Below, one piece after another: positions 1-8,427 of a stretch of DNA of 10,781 nt; the first letter of the stretch is position 1, and every line of letters starts with the position of its first letter. The notes beneath the pieces were generated by a model. That model saw nothing but the letters and a program-made list of their open reading frames with translations. It did not search any database and was not told the origin of the DNA. Origin of the DNA: J061 sp003695725 [NCBI: Candidatus Schekmanbacteria bacterium] (GTDB lineage Bacteria > Schekmanbacteria > GWA2-38-11); assembly GCA_003695725.1 (NCBI GenBank), contig RFHX01000285.1, positions 1-10,781 on the forward strand, in the 5' to 3' direction. A program made the translations under genes and the position numbers.

Positions 1-162
1 GATTTAGAATGCGGGAAAATAGAGAAACCTAAGAAAAAGTTGTATGACTTATTTAATGTTGACAAATCCTCTTTCTATTACATAATCAACCTTTTGAAAG
101 ACAAAGGGCTCCTTGATGATGGCAATAAATTAACAGATATGGGGGAAGTTGCTTTATTGTAA
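1..162 (+). CDS. C-terminal tail of a winged-helix-like protein (5' truncated)
   Basis: An open frame runs from the window edge to a TAA at 160-162 and gives the last 53 residues of a protein that begins outside the window. The segment FNVDKSSFYYIINLLKDKG, followed by LLDDGNKLTDMGE, has the pattern of a winged helix: a recognition-helix-like stretch, then a short hairpin and a final helix. Only 2 nt separate its stop from the drmE start, so the two genes are almost certainly co-transcribed. It could be the regulator of the DISARM operon or the C-terminal DNA-binding end of a larger defence enzyme. The family cannot be named from this fragment. Confidence 0.6.
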   Translation, partial: DLECGKIEKPKKKLYDLFNVDKSSFYYIINLLKDKGLLDDGNKLTDMGEVALL

Positions 163-164
163 AA

Positions 165-2639
165 ATGGAAAAAAACAAAAACTGGGTTGAGGAAAATTTA
201 GAAGATATTGAATGCGTGCTTTGCTGGAGCTCTGACAGCAACATCCTCAATCATAATGGAACACACATAATTTTCCATACAGTTGACAGAACAATACTTT
301 TTCTGGAAGAAGCTTTAATAAATCACGAAAAAAATGGCGTGCTCGTTTATCCAGTAACCAAAACAGAAGTTACAGTGCCTATGTGTGTGGAAGCTTTATA
401 TTCATTGATGAAAAATAAAACTTCAAGAAAAAAAGTTCTTCTTATCAGCCAGAATATTGCGGTAAGAGAATTATACTGGCAGCTTAAAGTAAACTATTTG
501 AGACTTAATGAAGTTTTTCCATTGGGAATAATAAAGATGGATGGAACAGTTAAGCCTCAACTGAAAACATCAGACGTTTCAAGGATCTCTGATGTTCAAT
601 GTTCTTTTTTGCATACAAGCAATCCAAAATTCATGCCAAATGAAGATATTGCTAAAGAAATAGGCTGCATAATTATTGATGCTACAGGTTACGATAAAAA
701 CTTGCTCAAAGAAATCATAGAATGGTCTGAAAAAAACGGAGTGCTGTCATTAATCATCCTAGAGAGCAACCCTTACTCTGAAAATTTTGATCTTTTCAAA
801 TCTTACGGAATTCCTGTTTGGGGATGGGATAGCAATAGCCTAAGCGCTGATTTTGAGAATGATCTTGAAGAGTTGGAAAAAAACCCGCAAAAATATTACA
901 ATCCTTTTTCTCTGTCAGTGTTTCATATTCGCAATTGGCTGAAAGGCATAAAACGAGAATTTATAGAAGTTAAAGATGAGGAAATAACAAACGCCCTTAA
1001 CGAAGCTTTGCAATTATATTTTGATATAAAAAAGCTTTGCAAAAATACAAAAAACGAGGCGCTTTCAAGAGCTCTGATTACTTATTTGTCATGCAAATAT
1101 GCTTTTGAAAGGATGCTTGCGCCTTTAGAAATTACTGAAAATGAATGCAAAATGACTTTCCTTGCTAAAACGATAGAGAAAAGAATAGAAAATTTAGAAT
1201 ATTGGCAAAACATTCTTTCAACTCAAGACCCTTATTTTGGCAGCTTCTGGGGAAAGACCTACAGTTTAATAAAAGTTTTATATCAAAAATTCATTTCAAG
1301 AGGAAATCCTAAATATGAGCAAATAAAAAAGATCATCAAAGAATCGATAAACAACAACGAAAAAATTTTAATCTTCAATTATAGCGAGCCTTATGCGAGG
1401 GCTTTGAAAACCGCTTTAGAAAAAGATTTTGCCTTATCTGATGAAGAACTTCAAGAAAAAGGAATTTTTATCACAAGCATAAACGAAAGGCATGTTGAAG
1501 CGGATTATGATAAATGCATTATTTTTGGACAAATGCCTTTTCGGGCTTCTTGGTTATTAAGAACTGCTTGCGCTCATAAAGTTATTTTCTTGGTTTATCC
1601 ATCAGAAAAAGCATTATTAAAGTATCAATTTGAGAGCGAAGAAAAAAAATTCACAGATTCTTTTGGAAGAGGCACCAGGATTAATTTTCTTAAAAGGATA
1701 TTGAAAAAAGAAGACCTTAAAAGATTGCCCCCTCCACCAAAGCCAGGGATTCAAAACGTTTTCTCTTTAAAGCTCGATGAGAAACAAATTAAGGACGAAG
1801 AGAAATTAAAACCTCTCTTGTCTGACATAGAAATAGATGATGAGCTAATATTAGAAGAAGAAATAGATTTTGAAGATGAAGATGAGCTTGAAGAAACATC
1901 AATAAATGAAGAGGGGAAAGTCGTTGTCAAATGTTGTAAGATTGTTTTGGAAGATGGCGGAGTAATGTACGTCAGACCTTCCCGAAAGATACCTATATTT
2001 AAAAACGGAAAAAGGCTGGAGTATGTAAGCGTACAAAAAGCGCGAGAAGGAGATTTATTAATAGTAGTCAAAAACAACATAAAGAACAGTTTAGCTCAAG
2101 AAATAATAAAAAAAGCGGACAATCACCCTAGCATGCAGAAATTAAAGTTTCTTGTGAATTCATGGGTTGTTGCTTTAAGGAAAGGCATGGCAGAGCATAA
2201 TGACAGCGTTCATAAATTCTTGGAAAAATTACAAGCAGAACAAAAGAAAGAGAACTCGCCAGTAATAACTAATTGGCTGACAATACAATTATGGAAAGAA
2301 GGATTAGTCATAGGACCTCAAAATTCTAAAAACATTAAATTCATAGGAAAGATATACAATCAGCAATATCTTGTGGATCATTATAGGGAAATTGGCGCAG
2401 CAATAAGCAGGTTAAGAGGAATACACCATAGATTGCTAAGAAAATTAAATGACATGGTTTTAAGAGCAGGATTAAAAAGCATTAGCGGCTCTATCCAAAA
2501 TGAATTAATTGACGAAGAATTTAATTTATACGTCGAAGATTTTGCTGATATAATCTCGATAGAGAAAATAAAATCGATATCCTTGAATGAATCTGCTGAA
2601 AGGTCAAAATTAGATAAAATAGTGAGGTATGAAAAATGA
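165..2639 (+). CDS. drmE: DISARM anti-phage system protein DrmE
   Basis: This 824-residue protein lies directly upstream of drmA and drmB, and its length fits the class 2 DISARM-specific protein DrmE, whose biochemical role is unknown. Residues about 32-120 alternate strands and helices like the first RecA lobe of a helicase (IIFHTV, then VLLISQN). Residues about 400-480 look like a second lobe (IFNYSEPYARAL, CIIFGQMPFRASWLLR). No true Walker A or DExH box is visible, so it looks like a catalytically degenerate helicase fold. A proline run (LPPPPKPG, about 521-528) and a strongly acidic linker (about 538-585) join this part to a helical C-terminal domain (about 640-790, with SRLRGIHHRLLRKL). 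The start at 165 is the only Met before residue 70. There is no good Shine-Dalgarno, so it probably depends on translation from the gene before it. Family assignment rests on context, length and overall character. Confidence 0.8.
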   Translation: MEKNKNWVEENLEDIECVLCWSSDSNILNHNGTHIIFHTVDRTILFLEEALINHEKNGVLVYPVTKTEVTVPMCVEALYSLMKNKTSRKKVLLISQNIAVRELYWQLKVNYLRLNEVFPLGIIKMDGTVKPQLKTSDVSRISDVQCSFLHTSNPKFMPNEDIAKEIGCIIIDATGYDKNLLKEIIEWSEKNGVLSLIILESNPYSENFDLFKSYGIPVWGWDSNSLSADFENDLEELEKNPQKYYNPFSLSVFHIRNWLKGIKREFIEVKDEEITNALNEALQLYFDIKKLCKNTKNEALSRALITYLSCKYAFERMLAPLEITENECKMTFLAKTIEKRIENLEYWQNILSTQDPYFGSFWGKTYSLIKVLYQKFISRGNPKYEQIKKIIKESINNNEKILIFNYSEPYARALKTALEKDFALSDEELQEKGIFITSINERHVEADYDKCIIFGQMPFRASWLLRTACAHKVIFLVYPSEKALLKYQFESEEKKFTDSFGRGTRINFLKRILKKEDLKRLPPPPKPGIQNVFSLKLDEKQIKDEEKLKPLLSDIEIDDELILEEEIDFEDEDELEETSINEEGKVVVKCCKIVLEDGGVMYVRPSRKIPIFKNGKRLEYVSVQKAREGDLLIVVKNNIKNSLAQEIIKKADNHPSMQKLKFLVNSWVVALRKGMAEHNDSVHKFLEKLQAEQKKENSPVITNWLTIQLWKEGLVIGPQNSKNIKFIGKIYNQQYLVDHYREIGAAISRLRGIHHRLLRKLNDMVLRAGLKSISGSIQNELIDEEFNLYVEDFADIISIEKIKSISLNESAERSKLDKIVRYEK
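2622..2628 (+). promoter_or_regulatory. Ribosome binding site of drmA
   Basis: GTGAGGT lies inside the end of drmE, 7 nt before the drmA ATG at 2636. It pairs with the anti-Shine-Dalgarno sequence and fixes the drmA start, whose ATGA overlaps the drmE stop. The GTGA core is the form often seen in archaea. Confidence 0.55.
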
Positions 2640-5600
2640 CAATAGATAATAATTTAAGAAGAAAATTTGTAAAACATGTTTACAAAAAATTAAAGGAAAG
2701 ATTAAGCGGTTCGGGTTGCGATAGAGTTTACGGGGATAAACCTCAAATCAAATTTTTTGTTGGATCATTGTGCAGTCAAGATCCGAAGAGTTCTTTAGGC
2801 AGCATAAGAACAAAAGTTGCACCCGTTAGAATGGGAGTGGAGTTTCTTTTAAACAAAGACGATGTGGCTAATGCAACTTTGAAGATTAAACCAAAAGCAT
2901 CTGTCTTTTTTAAAGTGATCCCCGATTATGAAGAACAACTTGAAGCAGCTGTAAAAAAGAGCAAACTTTCAAGAGAAGAATTCATTAAAGAAGTAGAGAA
3001 ACAAAAAAAATTATCTGAAGAAGGCAAAGAAGATATAAACTTAGGCATCAAACCACTTACAGTTTTCAAAAAGCATAAAATAAAAGATGTTTTGTTGTCT
3101 TGCAAAATTTCTGAAGTTGTAGAAAAAGATTTTGAAGGAGAATTTGAACTTCCTGGCGTGAAAGAACTTGTAGAAGACGCGCACAATGCTTACAAATCAG
3201 AGGAAAGATTATACCGTCCGAAAAAAAGAAAAAAAGATGAGATGGAATCTAAAATACCTCTTTCTGTTCTCTCATCTGAAGAAGATTATTACAAATTCAT
3301 GAGCGAATGGGGAGAAAAAGATGTTTATCCTTCATGGGATTTTAAAATTGTTGTAAAAACAACAGAGTTTAATGACTCTCAAATAAAAGTGAGCGTTCTA
3401 TTCGAAAATACTTGCGTAGCAAAGGAAAATGATCATATTGATAATTTTCTCTTTGACACGCATCTTGACGTTGAAGTGGAAGGTGCTAACATCCAGAATT
3501 TTATAATCGATTATCTTAATGATCATTACAAATACAATGGAGATATGGGCGCCAGCGGAATAAACTGCGAAGCCAAAAGAACAGGCAACAAAATCGTAAC
3601 TGAACACATGCCTTTTTTTGAACAACTCAGGCTTAAAACTAATGACAAATTAAAAGCAAAGTTTGAAGATTTGGCCTCAGACAGAGCTGTTGAAGTGCTG
3701 GAAAAAATAGCAAAAGAAATGAGGAGATATCTTGAAGAAGAATACAAACGTTTTGGAAAAGAAGCTGTTTTCAAATCAGACATAGGAAAGAAAAGATTTG
3801 AGGAAGATATGAATGCTTTTGAAGATGAGATAAAGAGATTCGAGTATGGAATTGAAATTCTCAAAAAATATCCTTTAGCCATGAAAGCATTTAAAAAAAT
3901 GAATTTGAGTTTTTTAAATTCTAGCAAGAGCAAAGCGTCTGACAAGAAATATGATTCATGGAGAATATTTCAAATAATCTTTATCGTAATGAATGTGCCC
4001 GATGTCGTTTCAATCGAATATCCTGAGGTCAAATCAAATTTTGAAAGAGTTGAAGTCCTTTATTTTCCAACAGGTGGAGGAAAAACAGAAACCTATCTTG
4101 GGCTTGCAATATTCACTTTATTCTTTGATAGATTAAGAGGTAAGAAATTTGGCGTGTCAGTTATGACAAAATTTCCACTTAGGCTTCTTTCTCTTCAACA
4201 AATTCAAAGAATAGCGAATATCTTAGCGCAAGCAGAACTTATTAGGAGAGAAGATCCGGAAACAAACAGCGAGGGTTCTGAAGAATTCTCACTAGGATAC
4301 TTTGTTGGAGATAGAAACACGCCTAATAAACTCATGAGCAAAGGAACAATATTCGGCGGGCAAGATAAGGATCTTCTTACTCCGATAGTAACTGAAAGAA
4401 ATCAGATTCTAAAAGGAGAACTTAAATTAGATGATGAGAATTTAGAAGGTAGAAAATACCTCATTATCTCAAAATGTCCCTTTTGCGGAAGCAAAGAGAT
4501 AATGATTGATGCAGATGTTGAAAAGATAAGGCTAATGCATAGGTGTATGAATAAAGAATGCCAAGAAGATGTTTTGCCAATTTACGTCTCTGATATGGAA
4601 ATTTACAGATATCTCCCTTCTTTCATTATTTCAACTTTGGACAAAATCGCCATATGCGGGCTTCAGAAGAACTTTAGAAATCTATTCGGACAAGTAACCC
4701 ATAAATGCCCTCTCCACGGATACAGCAATTCTTCTGAGTGTACTGAAAAATGGTTATGCAAAGCAGACAAAGAGAAATTTGAAAAAATAACACCTTATGA
4801 TCCTGTTCCAACGCTCCAAATACAAGACGAAATGCATTTAGTAAGAGAATCCTTAGGAACTTTTAACTCTCATTATGAAAGCTTTTTAGAACACTACGAG
4901 AAAATGCTTACTAAAGGGAAACGCAGCATGAAAATACTAACAGCAACTGCAACTATATCCGAATATAAGATGCAAACAGATCATCTATATGCTAAAGATG
5001 CGTGCCAGTATCCTTCTCAAGGACCAAAGATCTCTGAGTCTTTTTATGCTTCTGTGGACAATGATGATTTAAATAGACTCATAATAGGGATAACTCCTCA
5101 CTTCAAAACGATGATATTTTCTGTTCTTGACGTAATCGAAACATATCATGAGTTGATTCAAAGATGGCATTCTAAACCTCAAGAATTGATTGCTGAGTTA
5201 GGCGTAGAAGTAACTAATGAAGAAATTAAGGAAATGCTAAAAGACTATATGATAAAATTATCTTATCATCTTGCAAAAAGCGACGGAGATAGCATATCAA
5301 ACTCAATAAGGACTATGACAAATAGGTCTTTGAGAGAAAAAGGGATACCAGAAATAAAACAAAGCCCGCTTACGGGGGACGTATCCTTCAATGATGTGAG
5401 GATAGTCCTTGATAAAATTGAGAACCCTAAAACAGAGGAAGACATGATTGATTTAATTATTGCCACTAGCATGATATCTCATGGGGTGGATATCGACGCC
5501 CTAAACTTCATGGTATTCATGGGAATGCCTCATAATACTGCAGAATACATCCAAGCTAGCAGCAGAGTAGGAAGGAAATACCCCGGCATTGCAATTGTAA

Positions 5601-6151
5601 TATTTAACCCGACCAGAGAAAGAGATCAAAGTTATTTCAAATTTTTTACAAAATTCCATGAATATAAAGATTTGCTAGTGGAAGCAGTTCCGATTAATAG
5701 GTGGGCTAAATTTAGCATAAACAGAACTGTGCCGGGCATATTTAGCGCCTCAGTTTTAAATTATTTTGATGCCATTGCAAGCCCCCAACTAAAAGGCAAA
5801 TCCTTAAACATGAGCAAGGTTTTTGAAAAGGCCATTGATGAAGGAATTATCAATGAAGAGGAAATAAAGCAGTTTCTTCTTGAAAGTTACAAAGTGAACA
5901 AGGATACTATTGGATTTGGTTTTGATAAAGTTATAGAGGATAAAACAGAAACATATATCCACGAGATTACTCAAACTTTAGGAAATGAGTTTATTACAAG
6001 ACCCATGTCCGATAAACCCATGACAAGTCTGAGAGATGTTGACACGCTCATAGACATTAATCTGTCACCCGACGGGATGATGATTTTGAAGAACATAAAA
6101 GCAAGCAGAACTCCTGTCTTTGATGAAGAAGAAAATGAGGAGGATGAATAA
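2636..6151 (+). CDS. drmA: DISARM helicase DrmA
   Basis: This is a superfamily 2 ATP-dependent helicase/translocase, the motor of DISARM. Visible motifs are Walker A PTGGGKT (478-484, K483), motif Ia near TKFPLRLLSLQQIQR, the DEMH box (731-734), motif III TATAT (769-773), and a C-terminal RecA lobe with SHGVDID (948-954) and the arginine-finger motif QASSRVGR (973-980). Between motifs I and II are two cysteine clusters, likely metal sites: C614/C617/C637/C642 and C691/H694/C702/C708. Residues 1-470 form a long N-terminal region with charged helices (about 350-420). The protein ends in an acidic tail. In the structurally studied class 1 system, DrmA and DrmB form a complex that loads unmodified DNA and is kept inactive by a trigger loop; the same role is inferred here. 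The start overlaps the drmE stop by 4 nt, indicating translational coupling. All core ATPase motifs are intact. Confidence 0.93.
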   Translation: MTIDNNLRRKFVKHVYKKLKERLSGSGCDRVYGDKPQIKFFVGSLCSQDPKSSLGSIRTKVAPVRMGVEFLLNKDDVANATLKIKPKASVFFKVIPDYEEQLEAAVKKSKLSREEFIKEVEKQKKLSEEGKEDINLGIKPLTVFKKHKIKDVLLSCKISEVVEKDFEGEFELPGVKELVEDAHNAYKSEERLYRPKKRKKDEMESKIPLSVLSSEEDYYKFMSEWGEKDVYPSWDFKIVVKTTEFNDSQIKVSVLFENTCVAKENDHIDNFLFDTHLDVEVEGANIQNFIIDYLNDHYKYNGDMGASGINCEAKRTGNKIVTEHMPFFEQLRLKTNDKLKAKFEDLASDRAVEVLEKIAKEMRRYLEEEYKRFGKEAVFKSDIGKKRFEEDMNAFEDEIKRFEYGIEILKKYPLAMKAFKKMNLSFLNSSKSKASDKKYDSWRIFQIIFIVMNVPDVVSIEYPEVKSNFERVEVLYFPTGGGKTETYLGLAIFTLFFDRLRGKKFGVSVMTKFPLRLLSLQQIQRIANILAQAELIRREDPETNSEGSEEFSLGYFVGDRNTPNKLMSKGTIFGGQDKDLLTPIVTERNQILKGELKLDDENLEGRKYLIISKCPFCGSKEIMIDADVEKIRLMHRCMNKECQEDVLPIYVSDMEIYRYLPSFIISTLDKIAICGLQKNFRNLFGQVTHKCPLHGYSNSSECTEKWLCKADKEKFEKITPYDPVPTLQIQDEMHLVRESLGTFNSHYESFLEHYEKMLTKGKRSMKILTATATISEYKMQTDHLYAKDACQYPSQGPKISESFYASVDNDDLNRLIIGITPHFKTMIFSVLDVIETYHELIQRWHSKPQELIAELGVEVTNEEIKEMLKDYMIKLSYHLAKSDGDSISNSIRTMTNRSLREKGIPEIKQSPLTGDVSFNDVRIVLDKIENPKTEEDMIDLIIATSMISHGVDIDALNFMVFMGMPHNTAEYIQASSRVGRKYPGIAIVIFNPTRERDQSYFKFFTKFHEYKDLLVEAVPINRWAKFSINRTVPGIFSASVLNYFDAIASPQLKGKSLNMSKVFEKAIDEGIINEEEIKQFLLESYKVNKDTIGFGFDKVIEDKTETYIHEITQTLGNEFITRPMSDKPMTSLRDVDTLIDINLSPDGMMILKNIKASRTPVFDEEENEEDE
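6137..6143 (+). promoter_or_regulatory. Ribosome binding site of drmB, within the drmA acidic tail codons
   Basis: GAGGAGG lies 9 nt before the ATG at 6153 and decides that start over the in-frame upstream codons TTG 6120, ATG 6123, ATG 6135 and ATG 6144. The same bases encode part of the glutamate-rich tail of DrmA, so the acidic C-terminus and the drmB translation signal share sequence. Confidence 0.7.
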
Positions 6152-6152
6152 G

Positions 6153-8030
6153 ATGATGAGAAGAGGTAAAAATCAAGTTCTTTTTAAATTTCTTCCAGGA
6201 AAACCCATAGATTATAATCAGGGGAATGCAATTGCTCTGGTTGAGAGGTGGTTCAGTCATAAAGTTGATGATGTTAATAAAACAAGGATCATAAAGGAAG
6301 TCTATAATGCTATAAGATCATTTAAGTCAAAAAGAGGATATCCTAGAATTGCAAGTCCAGATTCCTTTGAATTGTTATCTCCTGTATTTGTAGAAGCCGA
6401 GTTATTCCCATTGACTTTTATTTGCGATTCATGTAGCAGAGCTTACAGTTTTGGCTCTGTGCAACAACTTAACAGAGTGTTAAGAAAACACAAATGTATT
6501 TCCTGCGGTGGGAAATTAACGCAAATGGATTTGGTATATACCCATGAATGCGGGCATTTATGGGCTCCGAAAATTGCGCCATGCAAAGAACACGGATTTG
6601 AAAAAATCATTCTTAATAAACATGGCAGTAATTCTCCAAAAGATTGGCGTTGGGAGTGCGGAATATGCAAGAGGGAAACATCCTCCTTAAACAGTTGGTG
6701 CCCTGCTTGCAAAGGAACATCAAATTCTCAAATTTGCTATCCAAAACCATTCAGGCAAACAAACGTTTTCACACCGCATTCATTAACTCTTGTCAATCTT
6801 CAAAATTTGAATGAAGATAGGATTTACGAAGATGATATCTTCAAAAAGTTGATATTGGCCAAATACATGGATTTGTTTAAGAAGCATAATTCAACTTTTC
6901 AAGAATGTTTAGATGTTTCTCCGAAAGACGATAATAAGCTTGATCAATTGATTAAGGAGCTCAAAGCGAAAAATATGTCCGAAGAGATGATAAATCAAGT
7001 TCTGGAATCAATGAATAAGGTTAATCCGAACAAGAAAGGCGTTAGGGATGCTATAATCAAAGAGGTTGAAACATTGATTTCACCTCCAGAAGGAGATATG
7101 TCTGGTGTAGCCTTAAAAGCATATGAATTTATGGAGACTTTAGATTCTTCTGCTTCAGTTCATATAAAAAGGATTGTAGAAAGTTCAGAGAGAAAGAACC
7201 ATCCTAAAATAGAACAAATAAGAAAATTTCCTAAAAAATTAGAAGAAATCGGAATTAAAAATGCATATGTGCTTAATGATCTCTCCATAGTTAAGTTAGT
7301 CTACGGTTACACAAGGGGCGCTCCTGACAATAAATCAAATGAGGATAAAAGGACTTTGAATAGATTTGCTACTGATAAATCAACTGACCAAGGAAAAACC
7401 CCCATTTATCTTAATAAAGCAAATACTGAAGCGATTTTATTAGAATTTGATAGATGGAAGATTCTGACCTGGTTAAAAGAAAATGGTGTGATAGATGAGG
7501 TCCCTTCTAAAGATGATGAAGCGGCATTAAAGGCTTGGTTTCTGAACAATGTGCAAACAGACAGAATCTCTCCTTTTAGAGAGATTGATCCGCAACTTAA
7601 AAAAACAAAAATGGTATATAAACTTCTGCATTCTATAAGTCATGCTCTATTGACGACTTGTTCTGTTGAGTGTGGAATGGATAAAAATTCTCTGGCAGAA
7701 CTTATCTTCCCATCCATTCCCGCGATAATCATTTATTGTAGCAACGTTCAAGAATTCCAAATCGGCGGGATGTTCACTTTATTTGAGAATAATATAATCC
7801 CATGGGTTGAGAAAACACTCACCAAAGTTGGAACCTGCATATATGATCCTGTTTGCATGGATCATCAATCAGCTTGCCATGCTTGTTTGCATTTAAGCGA
7901 AATTTCTTGCGTACATTTCAATTATGATCTCGGGAGAGATATCCTAATTGGGAAGAAAAATAGCAATGAAGAAATAATCGGTTTTTGGAGTAAAAAATTC
8001 CTTAGAAAGGTCAATGTTGAAAATGGTTGA
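6153..8030 (+). CDS. drmB: DISARM protein DrmB (DUF1998 domain)
   Basis: This 625-residue partner of the DrmA helicase carries several zinc-binding-like motifs. N-terminal ones are C91/C94 with C115/C118, then HECGH (131-135) with C144/H147, then further CxxC pairs in the region ending CPACKG. The C-terminal part matches the DUF1998 pattern: a helix beginning LLHSISHALL, a strand AIIIYCSN, and a terminal cysteine cluster C568, C575, C578, C586. DUF1998 proteins accompany or are fused to SF2 helicases. In DISARM, DrmB binds DrmA and helps bind DNA. The frame is open upstream to TTG 6120, but GAGGAGG at 6137-6143 favours ATG 6153, one base after the drmA stop. ATG 6156 is an equally possible neighbouring start. 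The middle region (about 230-400) is helical with no recognised motif. Confidence 0.9.
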   Translation: MMRRGKNQVLFKFLPGKPIDYNQGNAIALVERWFSHKVDDVNKTRIIKEVYNAIRSFKSKRGYPRIASPDSFELLSPVFVEAELFPLTFICDSCSRAYSFGSVQQLNRVLRKHKCISCGGKLTQMDLVYTHECGHLWAPKIAPCKEHGFEKIILNKHGSNSPKDWRWECGICKRETSSLNSWCPACKGTSNSQICYPKPFRQTNVFTPHSLTLVNLQNLNEDRIYEDDIFKKLILAKYMDLFKKHNSTFQECLDVSPKDDNKLDQLIKELKAKNMSEEMINQVLESMNKVNPNKKGVRDAIIKEVETLISPPEGDMSGVALKAYEFMETLDSSASVHIKRIVESSERKNHPKIEQIRKFPKKLEEIGIKNAYVLNDLSIVKLVYGYTRGAPDNKSNEDKRTLNRFATDKSTDQGKTPIYLNKANTEAILLEFDRWKILTWLKENGVIDEVPSKDDEAALKAWFLNNVQTDRISPFREIDPQLKKTKMVYKLLHSISHALLTTCSVECGMDKNSLAELIFPSIPAIIIYCSNVQEFQIGGMFTLFENNIIPWVEKTLTKVGTCIYDPVCMDHQSACHACLHLSEISCVHFNYDLGRDILIGKKNSNEEIIGFWSKKFLRKVNVENG

Positions 8031-8427
8031 TGTATTCAGCAAAGAGAAAAGAAGCTGGATTATGTCCAGAATAAGATCGAAAAACAGTAAATTAGAAGTG
8101 TCTTTCAGAAAAATTCTTTGGCGTGAAGGCTTTCGATACAGAGTTCATTATAAGAAGCTGCCTGGCAAACCAGATATCGTTTTTACAAAACAAAAAGTTG
8201 CTGTCTTCATCGATAGTCATTTTTGGCATGGTTACAACTGGGAAAAGAAAAAGAAAAAACTAAAAAGCGAATATTGGCAATGGAAAATTCCATACAATAT
8301 GGAACGTGACAAGAGGGTTAATAAAGAATTAAAAAAAATGGGCTGGAAAGTCTTGAGGTTCTGGGAGCATGAAATCAAAAAAAATCCTTACTCATGCATA
8401 GATAAGATTAGGAAAGCTCTTCTCTAA
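8023..8427 (+). CDS. vsr: Vsr-family (very short patch repair) DNA endonuclease
   Basis: This 134-residue protein follows the Vsr pattern from its first residues (VDVFSKEKRSWIMSRIRSKN) to its last helix. Vsr nicks 5' of the T in T:G mismatches formed when 5-methylcytosine deaminates. From ATG 8023 the numbering matches E. coli Vsr: E25, D51 in LPGKPD, H69 in FWHG, and the NMERD motif (92-96) are present, so the catalytic set looks intact. The four structural zinc ligands of E. coli Vsr (C66, H71, C73, C117) are replaced here by H66, Y71, W73 and a histidine (H116), so the zinc site is altered or lost. ATG 8014 is also in frame, but AAGGT sits only 2 nt before it, against 11 nt for 8023; family alignment also favours 8023. 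The gene overlaps drmB by 8 nt and ends the DISARM operon. It may be a repair enzyme or a defence nuclease. Confidence 0.88.
   Translation: MVDVFSKEKRSWIMSRIRSKNSKLEVSFRKILWREGFRYRVHYKKLPGKPDIVFTKQKVAVFIDSHFWHGYNWEKKKKKLKSEYWQWKIPYNMERDKRVNKELKKMGWKVLRFWEHEIKKNPYSCIDKIRKALL

Noticed and set aside
1239-1259. Possible Walker A in DrmE, reading GSFWGKT (residues 359-365)
   Set aside because: The spacing is one residue short of GxxxxGKT, no hydrophobic strand leads into it, and it lies between the two lobe-like regions rather than in the first.
1751-2080. Serine-rich minus-strand open frame
   Set aside because: It is the antisense of the acidic linker of DrmE (GAA/GAT codons read as TTC/ATC/TCA) and has no ribosome binding site or family pattern.
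6120-6152. Earlier starts for drmB (TTG 6120, ATG 6123, 6135, 6144)
   Set aside because: They lie inside the drmA acidic tail and add only a lysine/methionine-rich leader. GAGGAGG at 6137-6143 is spaced correctly only for ATG 6153/6156.
8014-8022. ATG 8014 as the vsr start
   Set aside because: AAGGT is only 2 nt away, and the Vsr family pattern and its residue numbering begin at the Met encoded at 8023.
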